This document shows, one piece after another, positions 5,717 through 6,237 of a DNA stretch of 6,237 nucleotides. Source of the DNA: Phycisphaerales bacterium. Its GTDB lineage: Bacteria > Planctomycetota > Phycisphaerae > Sedimentisphaerales > Anaerobacaceae. A model generated the notes under the pieces. The model worked only from the letters and a program-made list of their open reading frames with translations, was not told the origin of the DNA and did no database searches. Positions within the stretch are counted from its first letter, which is position 1; each line of letters opens with the position of its first letter. The stretch lies in the NCBI GenBank assembly GCA_003533825.1, contig DQCG01000604.1, positions 1 to 6,237 on the forward strand. Direction: 5' to 3'. The translations under genes were made by a program, and so were the position numbers.

Positions 5717-6237
5717 CAGAACATCGTCTTCTGTTTTGGATTGCATCGACGGGCGTTTGCCGAGCGTCACGGTCAGTTTTTGACGCTGCCCATCCCGCAG
5801 CACGACCACTTCCACTTCTGTACCGGGTCGAACTTCCGCGACGCTGATGAGCAGCCGGCTGGCTGATTCAATCGCCTTGCCGTTGAATTCCACGAATATG
5901 TCGTTTTTTCTGATCCCTGCTTTCTCGGCGGCTGAATCCTTGATTACGTCGGTGATAAGCACCCCATCGGTTGTTTCAAGACCAAGGGCTTCGGCTATCT
6001 TTGCGTTCACATCCTGGAGAGCAATGCCGAGAAAGCCGCGTTCGACGGCTCCCGTTTCGATTAGCTGTTCGTAAATTTCTTTGACCATGCCGGCGGGAAT
6101 TGCGAAGCTGATTCCAGTGCCGCTGGTTTCGCCTATGGTGGCGACATTCATCCCGGCGACGTTTCCGTCGAGATCCAGCAGCGGTCCACCGCCATCGCCG
6201 CGTTGGAGATTGATGCTCGTCTGCACGAGGTCCTCTA
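5705..6237 (-). CDS. HtrA/DegS-like trypsin-fold protein with one PDZ domain, C-terminal part, catalytic Ser replaced
   Basis: HtrA/Deg proteins are envelope serine proteases that handle misfolded proteins. The frame is open to the window edge (first whole codon 6235-6233), so the gene starts outside; the GTG at 6226 is an internal valine. Numbering from that valine, the end of the protease domain is seen: QTSINLQRGDGGGPLLDLDG at 2-21, matching the family pattern QTDAAINxGNSGGPLxNxxG, then GTGISFAIP at 36-44, the loop and helix before the PDZ domain. One PDZ domain follows at about 62-157, with GFLGIAL at 64-70 and AGIRKNDIFVEFNG at 103-116. A short polar tail ends the protein, so there is room for only one PDZ, as in DegS. 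The serine nucleophile of GNSGGP is Gly (codon 6193-6191) and Asn is Asp, which should abolish proteolysis. The catalytic His and Asp lie beyond the window. It may be a chaperone-like or regulatory pseudoprotease. Confidence 0.92.
   Translation of the reverse strand, partial: EDLVQTSINLQRGDGGGPLLDLDGNVAGMNVATIGETSGTGISFAIPAGMVKEIYEQLIETGAVERGFLGIALQDVNAKIAEALGLETTDGVLITDVIKDSAAEKAGIRKNDIFVEFNGKAIESASRLLISVAEVRPGTEVEVVVLRDGQRQKLTVTLGKRPSMQSKTEDDVLKTP

Noticed and set aside
1..6237. Mobile element, defence island, CRISPR or toxin-antitoxin system
   Set aside because: No transposase, integrase, nuclease, direct-repeat array or small paired genes are visible; the genes are metabolic or envelope-related.

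Overview
The window reads as ordinary chromosomal DNA from a free-living, polysaccharide-degrading bacterium, most likely of the PVC group (Planctomycetota, for example a Phycisphaerae/Sedimentisphaerales-like lineage; Verrucomicrobiota, Lentisphaerota or Kiritimatiellota are alternatives). This placement is inferred from gene content: a type I sulfatase, a Gfo/Idh/MocA oxidoreductase, a non-haem URO-D-fold protein and an exported mutarotase. No rRNA or taxonomic marker is present. GC content looks near 50% by eye. I see no tRNA, rRNA, CRISPR, insertion sequence or phage gene.

Layout, left to right. (1) 1-2190, plus strand: the C-terminal part of a type I sulfatase whose beginning lies outside the window, a GNAT acetyltransferase 26 bases after it, and a small exported protein of unknown function 40 bases after that. 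The spacing allows one transcript. (2) 2191-2282: a short convergent gap with small inverted repeats. (3) 2283-4415, minus strand: a Gfo/Idh/MocA NAD(P)-dependent oxidoreductase followed, 24 bases later, by a URO-D/MtaA-fold protein, very probably a two-gene operon. (4) 4416-4551: a divergent intergenic region with a palindromic -10-like element. (5) 4552-5667, plus strand: a full-length exported aldose 1-epimerase (galactose mutarotase). (6) 5668-5704: a short convergent gap with a possible bidirectional terminator. (7) 5705-6237, minus strand: the C-terminal part of an HtrA/DegS-like trypsin-fold protein with one PDZ domain, cut by the window edge.

How they may work together (inference): the sulfatase removes sulfate esters from a polysaccharide or glycan, the mutarotase interconverts sugar anomers outside the cytoplasm, and the Gfo/Idh/MocA enzyme oxidises or reduces a sugar or cyclitol in the cytoplasm. 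The URO-D-like protein shares that transcript and may act on the same substrate. The acetyltransferase, the unknown exported protein and the HtrA-like protein have no evident link to sugar use.

The clearest anomaly is in the HtrA-like protein: the catalytic-serine motif GNSGGP reads GDGGGP, so the nucleophile is absent and it is probably a pseudoprotease. I did not find a convincing undescribed multi-gene system. The Gfo/Idh/MocA plus URO-D-like pair is the best candidate for uncharacterised biochemistry.
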